Source: an uncultured Opitutia bacterium (GTDB taxonomy: Bacteria > Verrucomicrobiota > Verrucomicrobiia > Opitutales > Opitutaceae). From it: a DNA stretch of 32,765 nt. Shown in pieces: positions 12,766 to 20,975 of this stretch (positions are counted from its first letter, which is position 1; each line of letters opens with the position of its first letter). The notes beneath the pieces were generated by a model. It ran no database searches, was not told the origin of the DNA, and saw nothing but the letters and a program-made list of their open reading frames with translations. Position numbers and translations under genes: made by a program. The stretch is taken from contig CAIKTR010000160.1 in the NCBI GenBank assembly GCA_903830425.1, positions 1-32,765 on the forward strand. Reading direction: 5' to 3'.

Positions 12766-13317
12766 TCACTCCGCCTTGTGCTTCGCGCTGAAGACCGACT
12801 TGGCGATGGCGAAGGGCGCCTGCGTGAAGCGGGTGAGGGCCGAGGCCTTGGTGCTCTCCGCCAGGCTGGCGTCCACCGCGGCGCTGAACTGCTCCTCGCG
12901 CTGGGCCAGGCGGGCCTCGCGCTGCTCCAGGGCCTCCTCGCGGCGCTTGAGGACGGCCGCGGTCTCCTTGAGGTTGAGCCGGTCGTCGCGCAGATGGGCC
13001 TGCTCGGTCTCGAGCAGCTCGCGGGCGCGGATCAGCTTGTCCCACGCGGTCTGCAGGGCCGGATCGTTTTCCACCGGGGTGCCGGCCGGCGACCGGGTGA
13101 GCCCCACCGGGGAGAAGGCCGGCGCCGGGCCCAGGTCGATCTGCGCCTGCCATTCGCGCAGCCGGATCTCGTACTCGCGGAGGTTGGCCTCGCGCATGCG
13201 CAGGCCCTCGTAGTCCTCGTCCATGCGCCGACGGTGCTCGAGCGGGTGCGGCTCAGCGCCGTGGGAGGGTAGCTTCAGTTCGGGCTTCGGGGCGGGAAAT
13301 GCGATCGGAGTGTTCAT
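12766..13317 (-). CDS. Hypothetical coiled-coil protein
   Basis: A 183-residue soluble protein that I do not recognise. A short Pro/Lys-rich N-terminus (MNTPIAFPAPKPELKLPSHG) is followed by charged helices: HRRRMDEDYEGLRMREANLR, then from about residue 85 a long heptad-like stretch rich in Glu, Arg, Leu and Gln (ARELLETEQAHLRDDRLNLK, KRREEALEQREARLAQREEQ). The C-terminus is TRFTQAPFAIAKSVFSAKHK. There is no signal peptide and no membrane helix. It has its own strong terminator and a 163-base upstream spacer, so it is probably a single-gene unit. It may be a structural or scaffold protein; nothing more can be said. Confidence 0.75.
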   Translation of the reverse strand: MNTPIAFPAPKPELKLPSHGAEPHPLEHRRRMDEDYEGLRMREANLREYEIRLREWQAQIDLGPAPAFSPVGLTRSPAGTPVENDPALQTAWDKLIRARELLETEQAHLRDDRLNLKETAAVLKRREEALEQREARLAQREEQFSAAVDASLAESTKASALTRFTQAPFAIAKSVFSAKHKAE

Positions 13318-13406
13318 GGGTGTGGACTGCGGAGATTACTTAGCGCGCGCAGGCTAGACCGATTCCGCCCCAAATAGCCATGCAGCCGCCCGGTTTTTAC
13401 GCGTTG

Positions 13407-13446
13407 TTTACCAGGGGCCGGCCGGTTTTCGGAGGATTTTTACCAG
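13407..13446. repeat. Pair of TTTACCAG direct repeats in an intergenic spacer
   Basis: TTTACCAG occurs at 13407-13414 and 13439-13446, 32 bases apart (about three helical turns). A partial copy TTTACGCG lies 11 bases upstream at 13396. The spacer (13318-13480) lies downstream of the ABC-2 permease gene and upstream of the coiled-coil gene, both on the minus strand. The face-matched spacing would suit a protein-binding site for the coiled-coil gene, but short repeats can arise by chance. Confidence 0.3.
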
Positions 13447-13480
13447 CGGCCGCCCGCCGCCGCCCCGCCGCCGGCCCGGC

Positions 13481-14719
13481 TCAGGTGCGAAACATCACGT
13501 CCTCGCGCTGGAACATCTTCACCGCCAGCCCCAGCGCCCCCGCGGCATAGAGGCACGAGGAGCCGAAGATCAGCGCGAGGTAGTTCCAGTGCCACACGCC
13601 GGACAGCATCTCCTTGCACACGAGCGAGACGTTGAGCAGCGGCACGAGGGCGAGCCGGACGTTGAGGTCGATGCCGGGCAGCATGCCGACCACCGCCGGC
13701 ATGATCACCACGATCATCATCGGCGCGAGGTAGCTCTGGGCCTCCTTGTAGCTCTTCGCGAAAAGCGAGATCGTGAAGGCCGCCGCCGCAAACATCACCG
13801 CCACGGGCAGCACCATCGCCAGCACGCCCACCAGCCCGAGCGGGTCGATCATCGGCATCGCGCCGGCGGCCGCGGTCCGGCCGGCCGCGGCCGCCGCCGC
13901 CTTCCCCGCGCCGCCGGACAGCAGGAGCGTGCCGCCGACCGCCGCGGTCAGGCCCATCGAGAGCAGCAGGCAGGCCATCGCCGCCAGCGACCCGGTCAGC
14001 ACCATCAGGAACTTGCCCAGCACCAGGTCCACCCGGGCCACCGGGCTGCAGAGCAGCGTCTCCATCGTGCCGCGCTCCTTCTCGCCGGCGGTGAGGTCCA
14101 TCGCGGGGTACATCGCCCCGCTGAAGCAGAGGATGATGATCAGGTAGGGCACGATGCCGCCAAAGAGGTTGCCCCCCACCTTCTCGGGCGGGGCCACGTT
14201 CTCGCGGGCAAACTCAAACGGCCGCGCCAGCGTCGGCGCGAGGCCGCGCTCCGCCAGCCGCTGCGCCACGGTCTGCTCGCGCAGGTCGGTGAGGAACCGC
14301 TCGACCGCCCGCGCGCCGAGGTCGGACTTGAGCTCGCCCGAGTAGTGGTAGACGTGCACCGCCGGCGCCGCCCCGGCCCGGAGCCCCGCCTCGAAGCCCG
14401 CCGGCAGCTCCACCGCCGCCCGCAGCTGCTTGTCGCTGATCGCCCGCCGCCAGTCCGCCGGCGCCGGCACGATGCGCAGCTTGGGCGCGCGCCGCAGCGC
14501 CGCCGCCACGCCGGGCGAGTCCGCGCCGCCCAGGATCGCGATCGTCGGGATCTCCTCCTGGGCCCGCGTCACAATCGTCGCCATGACCTTGCCCAGGCCC
14601 AGCGTCAGCAGCGGGATCACCAGCGTCGGGATGATGATGGTGGACAGCAGCGTGCGCCGGTCGCGCAGCGAGTCCTTCAGCTCCTTCCGGTAAACCGTGA
14701 CAATGTTGCTCCAGTTCAT
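13481..14719 (-). CDS. natB: ABC-2 type permease, NatB-like
   Basis: A 412-residue inner-membrane permease of the ABC-2 family. One N-terminal helix (SLRDRRTLLSTIIIPTLVIP) is followed by a large extracytoplasmic domain of about 150 residues, then five or so helices from PYLIIILCFSGAMYPAMDLT onward. The cytoplasmic loop TAGEKERGTMETLLCSPV is the typical NatB/ABC-2 signature. NatB with NatA extrudes sodium in Bacillus; many homologues export other substrates, so the ion is not proved. A low-complexity Ala/Gly stretch (GGAGKAAAAAAGRTAAAGAM) lies in one loop. Its ATG overlaps the stop of the ATPase gene by 4 bases (ATGA, 14716-14719), which fixes both ends and implies coupled translation. Confidence 0.88.
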   Translation of the reverse strand: MNWSNIVTVYRKELKDSLRDRRTLLSTIIIPTLVIPLLTLGLGKVMATIVTRAQEEIPTIAILGGADSPGVAAALRRAPKLRIVPAPADWRRAISDKQLRAAVELPAGFEAGLRAGAAPAVHVYHYSGELKSDLGARAVERFLTDLREQTVAQRLAERGLAPTLARPFEFARENVAPPEKVGGNLFGGIVPYLIIILCFSGAMYPAMDLTAGEKERGTMETLLCSPVARVDLVLGKFLMVLTGSLAAMACLLLSMGLTAAVGGTLLLSGGAGKAAAAAAGRTAAAGAMPMIDPLGLVGVLAMVLPVAVMFAAAAFTISLFAKSYKEAQSYLAPMMIVVIMPAVVGMLPGIDLNVRLALVPLLNVSLVCKEMLSGVWHWNYLALIFGSSCLYAAGALGLAVKMFQREDVMFRT

Positions 14720-15459
14720 GGGCTGCCCTCCGCCCCGACGATCTTGACGAAGACCTCCTCGAGGTCCTGCTCGCCGTGCTTCGCCCGCAGCTCGGCCACG
14801 GTGCCCTCAGCGCAGAGCCGGCCGCCATGGATGACGCCGACCGTGTCGCAGAGCTTCTCCACCTCGCTCATGACGTGGGTCGAGTAGATCACGGTCTTGC
14901 CGCGGTCCCGGCACTCGCGCACGAAGCGCACGATCGCCCGCGCCGTCATCACGTCCAGGCCGAGCGTCGGCTCGTCAAAGATCATCACCGCGGGGTCGTG
15001 GATCAGGGTCCGGGCGATCGACGTCTTCTGCTTCATGCCGGTGGAGAACTGGTCGCAGCGCCGGTCGAGGAACTCGTCCATGTCGAGCTCGGCCGCAATC
15101 CGCCGGAGGCGGGCCTTGATCTCCGCGGGCGCGAGGCCGTTGAGCGCGCCAAAGTAGGTGATCATCTCGCGCGCGGTCAGCCGGCCGTAGAGCGCGGTGC
15201 TCGCCGCGAGGAAGCCGACGTGGGCGCGGACCTTTTCCGGCTCCCGCGCGACGTCGAACCCCGCCACCGTGGCCGTGCCGGCGGTCGGCCGCAGCAGCGT
15301 CGCCAGCAGCCGGAGCGTGGTGGTCTTGCCCGCCCCGTTGGCGCCCAGCAGCCCGTAGATCCGCCCGGGGGCGGCGCGAAACGACACCCCGTCCACCGCC
15401 CGGATGGCGCCGCGCTTCCGGTCCTGGAAAATCTTGGTGAGCTGGTGGACTTCGATCAT
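14716..15459 (-). CDS. natA: ABC transporter ATP-binding protein, NatA-like
   Basis: A 247-residue ABC ATPase. Walker A is GANGAGKTT (preceded by GRIYGLL), the signature region reads [19 protein letters not shown], Walker B is [12 protein letters not shown] and the switch His is in [14 protein letters not shown]. The FSTGMKQK variant of the LSGGQ motif is typical of the NatA and ABC-2 export group. It energises the permease encoded directly downstream, overlapping by ATGA. The two-component regulator gene ends 37 bases upstream, so all four genes are likely one operon in the order kinase, regulator, ATPase, permease. No ribosome binding site is visible. Confidence 0.92.
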   Translation of the reverse strand: MIEVHQLTKIFQDRKRGAIRAVDGVSFRAAPGRIYGLLGANGAGKTTTLRLLATLLRPTAGTATVAGFDVAREPEKVRAHVGFLAASTALYGRLTAREMITYFGALNGLAPAEIKARLRRIAAELDMDEFLDRRCDQFSTGMKQKTSIARTLIHDPAVMIFDEPTLGLDVMTARAIVRFVRECRDRGKTVIYSTHVMSEVEKLCDTVGVIHGGRLCAEGTVAELRAKHGEQDLEEVFVKIVGAEGSP

Positions 15460-15496
15460 GGGGATCAGTGGATGGGCGGGCCGGGGGCGGGCCGCC

Positions 15497-16219
15497 TCAC
15501 AGGCTCATTTTCTCCCGGAACTCCTGGGCCTGCCGGCGGCTGAGCTCGACCTTGGAGCCGCCCTTGAGGTTGACGAGCAGGCCGCCGCTGAACCACGGCT
15601 CGATCTTGTCGATCCAGGCCAGGTTGATGATCTGGCGGCGGTTCGCGCGAAAGAAGTACTTCGGGTCCAGCCGCTCCTCCATCGCGTTGAGCGAGCGGAA
15701 GAGCTGCGGCTGCGCGGTGTCGAAATGCACCCGCGTGTAGTTGCCCTCGCTCTCCAGCAGCCGGATCGACTTCACCTCGACGAACCAGCAGCGGTCGCCC
15801 TCGCGGACGAAGACCTTGTCCTCCGCGGCCAGCTTGGCCGCGCGGTCCGCCGGGGTGGACGGGCGGCCCGGCGGCAGGCGGTGCTTGTCGAGCGCGCCGG
15901 CCAGCCGCGCCGGGTCCACCGGCTTGAGCAGGTAGTCGAGCGCGTTGAGCTCAAACGCCTTCGCCGCAAACTCGTCATAGGCCGTGGTGAAGATGACGCG
16001 GGGCACCGGGGGCTCGAGCGACGCGAGCAGTTCCAGGCCGCTCTCGCCGGGCATCTGGACATCGAGGAAGATCAGGTCGGGCGCCAGGGTGGCCAGGAGC
16101 TCGCGCGCCTGCCGGGCGTTGGCCGCCTCCCCCGCGACCACCACGTCGGGAAAAACCGCCAGCAGCCGCCGCAGTTCGCTGCGGGCGAGGCGCTCGTCGT
16201 CGATCAGCAGCACCTTCAT
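15497..16219 (-). CDS. natR: LytTR family response regulator, NatR-like
   Basis: A 240-residue regulator. The receiver domain (about 1-115) has the acidic pair in VLLIDDERLARSE, phosphoacceptor Asp53 in DLIFLDVQMPGESG, Thr in FTTAYDEFA and Lys in DYLLKPVDP. A Pro/Ala linker leads to a C-terminal LytTR DNA-binding domain from about residue 137 (KVFVREGDRCWFVEVKSIRL, ESEGNYTRVHF, FRANRRQIINLAWIDKI). The start is set by an ATGA overlap with the kinase gene stop at 16216-16219. The open frame continues further upstream as a shadow of the kinase gene. It probably controls the transporter genes downstream. Confidence 0.92.
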   Translation of the reverse strand: MKVLLIDDERLARSELRRLLAVFPDVVVAGEAANARQARELLATLAPDLIFLDVQMPGESGLELLASLEPPVPRVIFTTAYDEFAAKAFELNALDYLLKPVDPARLAGALDKHRLPPGRPSTPADRAAKLAAEDKVFVREGDRCWFVEVKSIRLLESEGNYTRVHFDTAQPQLFRSLNAMEERLDPKYFFRANRRQIINLAWIDKIEPWFSGGLLVNLKGGSKVELSRRQAQEFREKMSL

Positions 16220-17358
16220 GCGGAGGCCGCGGGCAGCGGGATGATGGCCTCGGCCACGACGTGGCCGGGCAGGCCCACCCGGAGCTGGAGGGAGGCCCGG
16301 TCGCCAAACAGCAGCCGGAGGCGGTGCGCGGCGTTGGCCAGGCCCAGCCCGGTGGACTCCCCGGGCGGACGCACCCGCGCCGGGGCGGAGGCCAGCACCC
16401 CGGGGTTCGTGACCTGCAGGCGGAGGGAGCCGTGCTCGCGGCGGGCGATGATCGCAATCTCCCCGCCCTCCGGCCGCATGGAGATGCCGTACTTCACGGC
16501 GTTCTCCACCAGGGTCTGCAGCAGCAGCGGCGGAATCGGCAGCTGCAGGGTCTCCGGCGCCACGTCGAGCCGGAGGCGCAGCCGCTCCTCGTGGCGGACC
16601 TGCTCCAGCGCCAGATAGTCGTTCACCACCCGGAGCTCGTCCTCGAACGGCACGGTCTCCAGCTGGCCGCTCTGCAGCGAGTAGCGCAGCAGGTTCGCCA
16701 GCTGGGTGACGGCCTGCCGGGCCCGCCGCGGGTCCTCCTCGATCAGGGCGCGCAGCGAGTTCAGCGCGTTGAAGATGAAGTGGGGGTTGACCTGCGACTT
16801 GAGCGCGCGCAGCTCGGCCTCCTTCACGTGCGTGGCCAGCCGGAGCTGCTCGATCTGCAGGCGGTTGAAGCGGTCGAAGAGGTGGTAGAAGAAATAGACG
16901 CACCACCAGCCGCAGAGCAGGATCAGGCCGTTGAGCACGCTGAACGTGAAGGCCAGCCCCAGCGACACATGCCCGGTCCACGGCAGCCCCACGATCCCGT
17001 AGGGGTAGCCATAACCCGCCACACTCCAGACCAGGGACTGGATGGCGCTGACCGCGAGGATCCGGGGAAACAGCGCCCGCCAGCCCAGCGTCTTCCACCC
17101 CCAGCGCGCCACCCAGGGGCGCGTGAAGTGCGTGATCAGCCAGCCCAGCATGATCATCTCGAGGACGAGGCCGAAGCTGTACAGCGTGTCGCTCGGCACC
17201 GCGTGCTCCTTGCTCGGGAACGCCAGGATCAGGAAAACCTGCAAGCCGAGGAAAAACAGCCAGCCGCCCGACTGGCAGATGACATAGAGCCGGTCCTTCG
17301 CCCGGAGCCGGCGAGGCTCGTCGTCGAGCAGGACGTTCGTCAGGGACGCGTTTTCCAT
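16216..17358 (-). CDS. natK: LytS/YehU-type sensor histidine kinase, NatK-like
   Basis: A 380-residue membrane sensor kinase. Four or more helices occupy about residues 30-160 (WLFFLGLQVFLILAF, FGLVLEMIMLGWLI, ILAVSAIQSLVWSVAG, VLNGLILLCGWWCVYFFYH). A short coiled coil leads to the His_kinase domain with the phosphoacceptor in SQVNPHFIFNALNSLRALI (about His193). The HATPase region has LVENAVKYGI and STGLGLANAAHRLRLLFG. This arrangement is typical of kinases that phosphorylate LytTR regulators, and such a gene follows with an ATGA overlap. I chose ATG 17358 (MENASLTNVLLDD) rather than the in-frame start at 17460. The latter would overlap the upstream gene and add a Pro/Arg-rich stretch unlike the family. 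Confidence 0.9.
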   Translation of the reverse strand: MENASLTNVLLDDEPRRLRAKDRLYVICQSGGWLFFLGLQVFLILAFPSKEHAVPSDTLYSFGLVLEMIMLGWLITHFTRPWVARWGWKTLGWRALFPRILAVSAIQSLVWSVAGYGYPYGIVGLPWTGHVSLGLAFTFSVLNGLILLCGWWCVYFFYHLFDRFNRLQIEQLRLATHVKEAELRALKSQVNPHFIFNALNSLRALIEEDPRRARQAVTQLANLLRYSLQSGQLETVPFEDELRVVNDYLALEQVRHEERLRLRLDVAPETLQLPIPPLLLQTLVENAVKYGISMRPEGGEIAIIARREHGSLRLQVTNPGVLASAPARVRPPGESTGLGLANAAHRLRLLFGDRASLQLRVGLPGHVVAEAIIPLPAASA

Positions 17359-17449
17359 CGGTGGCACAGTACAGGGCCCCGGACGGCCGAGCGCAAACTT
17401 TGGACGAGCGGTCGGCCCGGACCGGCGAACGGCGCCCGCCGGCGGCGCG

Positions 17450-18328
17450 TCACGCGCCAATCGGGTGCCAGGTGGTCTTGTACTCCAGCGTGTCGCCCAC
17501 CGCCGCGAGGCTCTGCGCGTCCGCGGCGTACCAGTCGATCCGGTCCTCGGCCGGCCGCAGCCGCGTGCGCTTCACGCTCTCCGCCGCGCCCAGCCGCAGC
17601 GCCCGGCGCTCCCCGGCCGTGGCAACCCCGCTGAGGGCGCGGAGATGGGTGTGGGTCGCAAAGGTCGGCACCAGCTCCCGGCGAAACCCGGTGAGCAGGT
17701 TGACCACGCCGCCCGGCAGGTCGCTGGTGGCCAGCATCTCCCCGAGGAGGATCGCGGGATACGGCTGACTCTCCGAGGCCAGCGCCACGACCGTGTTGCC
17801 GCTGACGATCGCCGGGGCGAGGAGCGACGCCAGGCCCAGGAGCGCCGGGGTGGCGGGCGCCAGCACCCCCACCACGCCCATCGGCTCGGTGACCGTGAAG
17901 TTGAAATACGGCGCCGCCACGGGGTTCACGCTGCCGAGGAGCTGCTCATACTTGTCCGCCCAGCCGGCATAATAAATGATCCGGTCGATGGTCGCCGCGA
18001 CTTCCCGCGCCGCCGCCGCCCGCGCGCGGGGCGTGGCCTTCACCCCCACCAGCAGCGCCGCCGCCAGCTCGGCGGACCGGGCCTCCAGCATCTCCGCCAG
18101 CCGGTAGAGGATCTGGCCGCGGTTGTAGGCCGTGCGCTTCGCCCAGCCCGGGCCGGCCGCGGCCGCGGCCTCGATCGCGTTGCGCAGGTCCTTGCGCGTG
18201 CATTGCGGGATGTGGGCGAAAAAGGCCCCGGCCGCGTCCCGGAGCGGAAACACGCGCGCGCTCTCCGAGCGGATGAAGGCGCCGCCGACATAGACCTTGG
18301 GCGTTTTGGTGATGGGAAGTCTGCTCAT
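17450..18328 (-). CDS. Non-catalytic, short aldehyde dehydrogenase-like protein (second ALDH16-type domain)
   Basis: A 292-residue protein that aligns with roughly the first 260 residues of aldehyde dehydrogenases (YVGGAFIRSESARVFPL, TAYNRGQILYRLAEMLEARS, DRIIYYAGWADKYEQLLG, EPMGVVGVLAPATPALL, LPGGVVNLLTGF). It then ends in a short unrelated tail rich in Trp, Tyr and Arg. It lacks the catalytic Cys and general-base Glu regions altogether. The position of the conserved PWN Asn is replaced (APATPA), and the NAD-site Lys (KPAE) is replaced by ASES. It should therefore be inactive as a dehydrogenase. It lies 76 bases downstream of a complete ALDH gene; together the two match the layout of the bidomain ALDH16. 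It is probably a structural partner rather than a pseudogene. Confidence 0.85.
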   Translation of the reverse strand: MSRLPITKTPKVYVGGAFIRSESARVFPLRDAAGAFFAHIPQCTRKDLRNAIEAAAAAGPGWAKRTAYNRGQILYRLAEMLEARSAELAAALLVGVKATPRARAAAAREVAATIDRIIYYAGWADKYEQLLGSVNPVAAPYFNFTVTEPMGVVGVLAPATPALLGLASLLAPAIVSGNTVVALASESQPYPAILLGEMLATSDLPGGVVNLLTGFRRELVPTFATHTHLRALSGVATAGERRALRLGAAESVKRTRLRPAEDRIDWYAADAQSLAAVGDTLEYKTTWHPIGA

Positions 18329-18404
18329 GGGAAAAGGGCCGGGCCGGGGGCCGCAGGGCCGGCCGAGGTGGGGTGCGTGGACATGGGGGCGGCGGCGGGT
18401 GGCC

Positions 18405-19901
18405 TCAGGCCAGACGGCAATAGTCGAGCAGGCCCTGGCGGCCGCCCTCGCGGCCGAAGCCGCTCTCCTTGTAGCCGCCGAAGGGCGAGGCGGGGTCGAA
18501 CTTGTTGTAGGTGTTGGCCCAGACCACGCCGGCCTTCAGCTCCGTCGCCAGCTTCAGGATCCGCGCGCCCTTGTCCGTCCACACCCCGGCGCTGAGCCCG
18601 TAGGCCGTGTTGTTGGCCTTCTCCACCGCCTCCTCCGGCGTGCGGAAGGTCAGGATCGAGAGCACCGGGCCGAAGATTTCCTCGCGCGCGATGCGCTGGC
18701 TCATCGTCACCCCGGAAAAGAGCGTGGGGCGGAAATACCAGCCCCGCGCCGGCAGTACGCACGCCGGCTGGTACAGCTCGGCCCCTTCCCGCACGCCGGC
18801 TTTGACCAGCGCCGTGATCTTGCGCAGCTGCTCCCGCGAGTTGATCGCGCCGAGGTCCGTGTTCTTGTCCAGCGGGTCGCCCACCCGCAGCACCTGCAGG
18901 CGCTGCTTGAGCTTCGCCAGCACCCGGCCGGCGATGGACTCCTGCACCAGCAGGCGCGAGCCGGCGCAGCAGACGTGCCCCTGGTTGAAGAAGATGCCGT
19001 TGATCACGCCCTCGACCGCCTGGTCCAGCGGCGCGTCGTCAAAGATGATGTTCGCCGCCTTGCCGCCCAGTTCCAGGGTCATCTTCTGGTCGGTGCCCGC
19101 CAGCGACCGCAGGATGCTCTTCCCCACCTCGGTCGAGCCGGTGAACGCGACCTTCGCCGCGGTCCGGTGGCCCATGACCGCGGCGCCCACCTCGCCCGCC
19201 CCCGTCACGATGTTCACCACGCCGGGCGGCAGGTCGGCGTCCTGGATGATCTCCGCCAGCTTCAGCGCGGTGATCGAGGTCGTCTCGGCCGGCTTCAGCA
19301 CCACGCAGTTGCCCATCGCCAGGGCCGGCGCGAGTTTCCACGCGCACATTAGCAGCGGGAAATTCCACGGGATCACCTGCCCCACCACCCCCAGCGGCGC
19401 GACCCGGCGGCCGGGGGCCACGTAGTCGAGCTTGTCCGCCCAGCCCGCGTGATAGAAGAAATGCGCCGCCGCCATCGGCACGTCGAAGTCGCGCGACTCC
19501 TTGATCGGCTTGCCCCCGTCCATTGTCTCCGCGACCGCAAATTCGCGGGCCCGGTCCTGCAGCAGCCGCGCGATGCGGAAGAGGTACTTGGCGCGCTCGC
19601 GCCCGGGCATCCGTCCCCAGGTGGTGTCGAACGCCCGCTGGGCCGCGGCGTAGGCGGCGTTCACGTCGGCCGTCCCGGCCCGCGCCAGCTCGGCCAGCTT
19701 CCGCTCGGTGGCCGGGTTGATGGAGTCGAAGACCTGCCCCGACTTCGCCGGGGTGAACCGGCCGTTGATGAACAGCCCGTAGCGGGCCAGCAGCTTGGGA
19801 TCCGCGGTCTCCGGCGCGGGATCGTACGGCCAGAGGTCGCCAAAGATGAGTTCGGGCGCGGGCCGGCCGCGACGGCGCGGGTTCAGGGTGAAGGTGGCCA
19901 T
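18405..19901 (-). CDS. Aldehyde dehydrogenase (catalytic, ALDH16-like first subunit)
   Basis: A 498-residue NAD(P)-dependent aldehyde dehydrogenase of normal length. Visible catalytic features are Asn180 in VIPWNFPLLM, Lys203 in VLKPAETTS, FTGSTEVGK, general base Glu277 in LELGGKAAN and nucleophile Cys311 in FFNQGHVCCAGSR. The C-terminal EEIFGPVLS, FGGYKESGFGREGG and the oligomerisation tail are present. The N-terminus carries an unusual 40-residue lead with FGDLWPYDPAPE before the usual LFINGRF. It follows deoC by 28 bases, so its likely substrate is acetaldehyde released by the aldolase, giving acetate. That is inferred from context only. A non-catalytic ALDH homologue follows. Confidence 0.93.
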   Translation of the reverse strand: MATFTLNPRRRGRPAPELIFGDLWPYDPAPETADPKLLARYGLFINGRFTPAKSGQVFDSINPATERKLAELARAGTADVNAAYAAAQRAFDTTWGRMPGRERAKYLFRIARLLQDRAREFAVAETMDGGKPIKESRDFDVPMAAAHFFYHAGWADKLDYVAPGRRVAPLGVVGQVIPWNFPLLMCAWKLAPALAMGNCVVLKPAETTSITALKLAEIIQDADLPPGVVNIVTGAGEVGAAVMGHRTAAKVAFTGSTEVGKSILRSLAGTDQKMTLELGGKAANIIFDDAPLDQAVEGVINGIFFNQGHVCCAGSRLLVQESIAGRVLAKLKQRLQVLRVGDPLDKNTDLGAINSREQLRKITALVKAGVREGAELYQPACVLPARGWYFRPTLFSGVTMSQRIAREEIFGPVLSILTFRTPEEAVEKANNTAYGLSAGVWTDKGARILKLATELKAGVVWANTYNKFDPASPFGGYKESGFGREGGRQGLLDYCRLA

Positions 19902-19929
19902 GGTGGGTAAGGGGTCTGCGCCGCGGGGG

Positions 19930-20868
19930 TCAGTAGCTCGTCGCCGCTTCGCTGAAATAATACGGCGCCTGGTAGGCCCCGGTCCGCTCCTTGGCCAGCT
20001 GCCGGACCAGGTCGTTGAGCAGCGCGCTCGCCCCGAACCGGTAGCGGCGGTTGTTCAGCCAGGCGTCGCCCAGCGTCTCCTTCACCGCCACCAAAAACTG
20101 CAGCGCCTGCTTCGCCGTGCGGATGCCGCCCGCCGGCTTCATCGCGATCGGGATGCCGGTGTCGAGGTAGAAGTCGCGGATCGCCTCCAGCATGACCTGG
20201 TTGTTGCCCAGCGTGGCGTTGAGCGCCGTCTTGCCCGTGCTCGTCTTGATGAAGTCGCCGGGCCGGAGGACCGTCATGGCCAGAAAGGAGGCGGCCCGGA
20301 TCTTGTCGTACGTCTCGAGCTCGCTGACTTCGAGGATCACCTTGAGCGTGGACCGGCCGCACGCGTCGCGCACCGCGGCGATCTCGTCCTGCACGCGGGA
20401 AAACTCCCCGGCCAGGAACGCCCCGCGGTTGATCACCATGTCGATCTCGTCGGCCCCGTCGGCCACCGCCGCCCGCACCTCGCCGAGCCGCGTGGCCAGC
20501 GGCGCCTGGCCGGACGGGAAGGCCGTCGCCACCGAGGCGATCCGCACCTTCGCCCCCGGGCCCAGCGCCCGGCGGGCGTGGCGCACCATCGCCGGATACA
20601 CGCAGACCGCCGCCACCGGCGGCACCGCCGGGTCGTCGGACGGCCGCAGCGCCTTCCGGCAAAGCGAGGCCACCTTGCCGGGCGTGTCCTTGCCCTCGAG
20701 CGTCGTCAGGTCGACCATCGCCACGGCGGTCCGCAGCCCCCAGAGCTTGGCCGCCTGCTTCAGGCTCCGGGTGGCGTATTTGGCGACACGCTCCTCGACC
20801 CCGACGCTGTCGACCGGGCCGACTTCATCGAACAGCCGGCGAAACGACGCTGACGGGCCTGCGTTCAT
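19930..20868 (-). CDS. deoC: Deoxyribose-phosphate aldolase
   Basis: A 312-residue class I aldolase that splits 2-deoxyribose-5-phosphate into glyceraldehyde-3-phosphate and acetaldehyde. The Schiff-base lysine is Lys208 in FIKTSTGK. The second active-site lysine is Lys244 in AMKPAGGIRT, and the proton-relay Asp143 is in ADEIDMVINRG. The protein is longer than E. coli DeoC (259 aa) because of an N-terminal helical extension with DLTTLEGKDTPGKVASLC, the long form common in several phyla. I chose ATG 20868 (MNAGPSASFRRLFDEVG); an in-frame start at 20934 would add a non-conserved hydrophobic lead. It heads an operon with two ALDH-family genes and faces a divergent thioesterase gene. Confidence 0.93.
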   Translation of the reverse strand: MNAGPSASFRRLFDEVGPVDSVGVEERVAKYATRSLKQAAKLWGLRTAVAMVDLTTLEGKDTPGKVASLCRKALRPSDDPAVPPVAAVCVYPAMVRHARRALGPGAKVRIASVATAFPSGQAPLATRLGEVRAAVADGADEIDMVINRGAFLAGEFSRVQDEIAAVRDACGRSTLKVILEVSELETYDKIRAASFLAMTVLRPGDFIKTSTGKTALNATLGNNQVMLEAIRDFYLDTGIPIAMKPAGGIRTAKQALQFLVAVKETLGDAWLNNRRYRFGASALLNDLVRQLAKERTGAYQAPYYFSEAATSY

Positions 20869-20975
20869 TAGGTCGCGGAGGATGCCGCCGCCCGCCGGCG
20901 AAAACAACGGAAAACTCGCCGCGGCCCCGCGCATGCGGCTTGCACGGCCTCCCCGGCGGGGATTGTTTACCCCCC

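Noticed and set aside
16220-17098. Upstream extension of the LytTR regulator
   Set aside because: It is an out-of-frame reading of the sensor kinase gene; the receiver start and the ATGA overlap place the real start at 16219.
17450-18328. The short ALDH gene as a frameshifted or truncated pseudogene
   Set aside because: No ALDH C-terminal half is present downstream in any frame. The gene has its own plausible start and several active-site residues are already replaced inside the aligned part. This fits a conserved non-catalytic partner better than recent damage.
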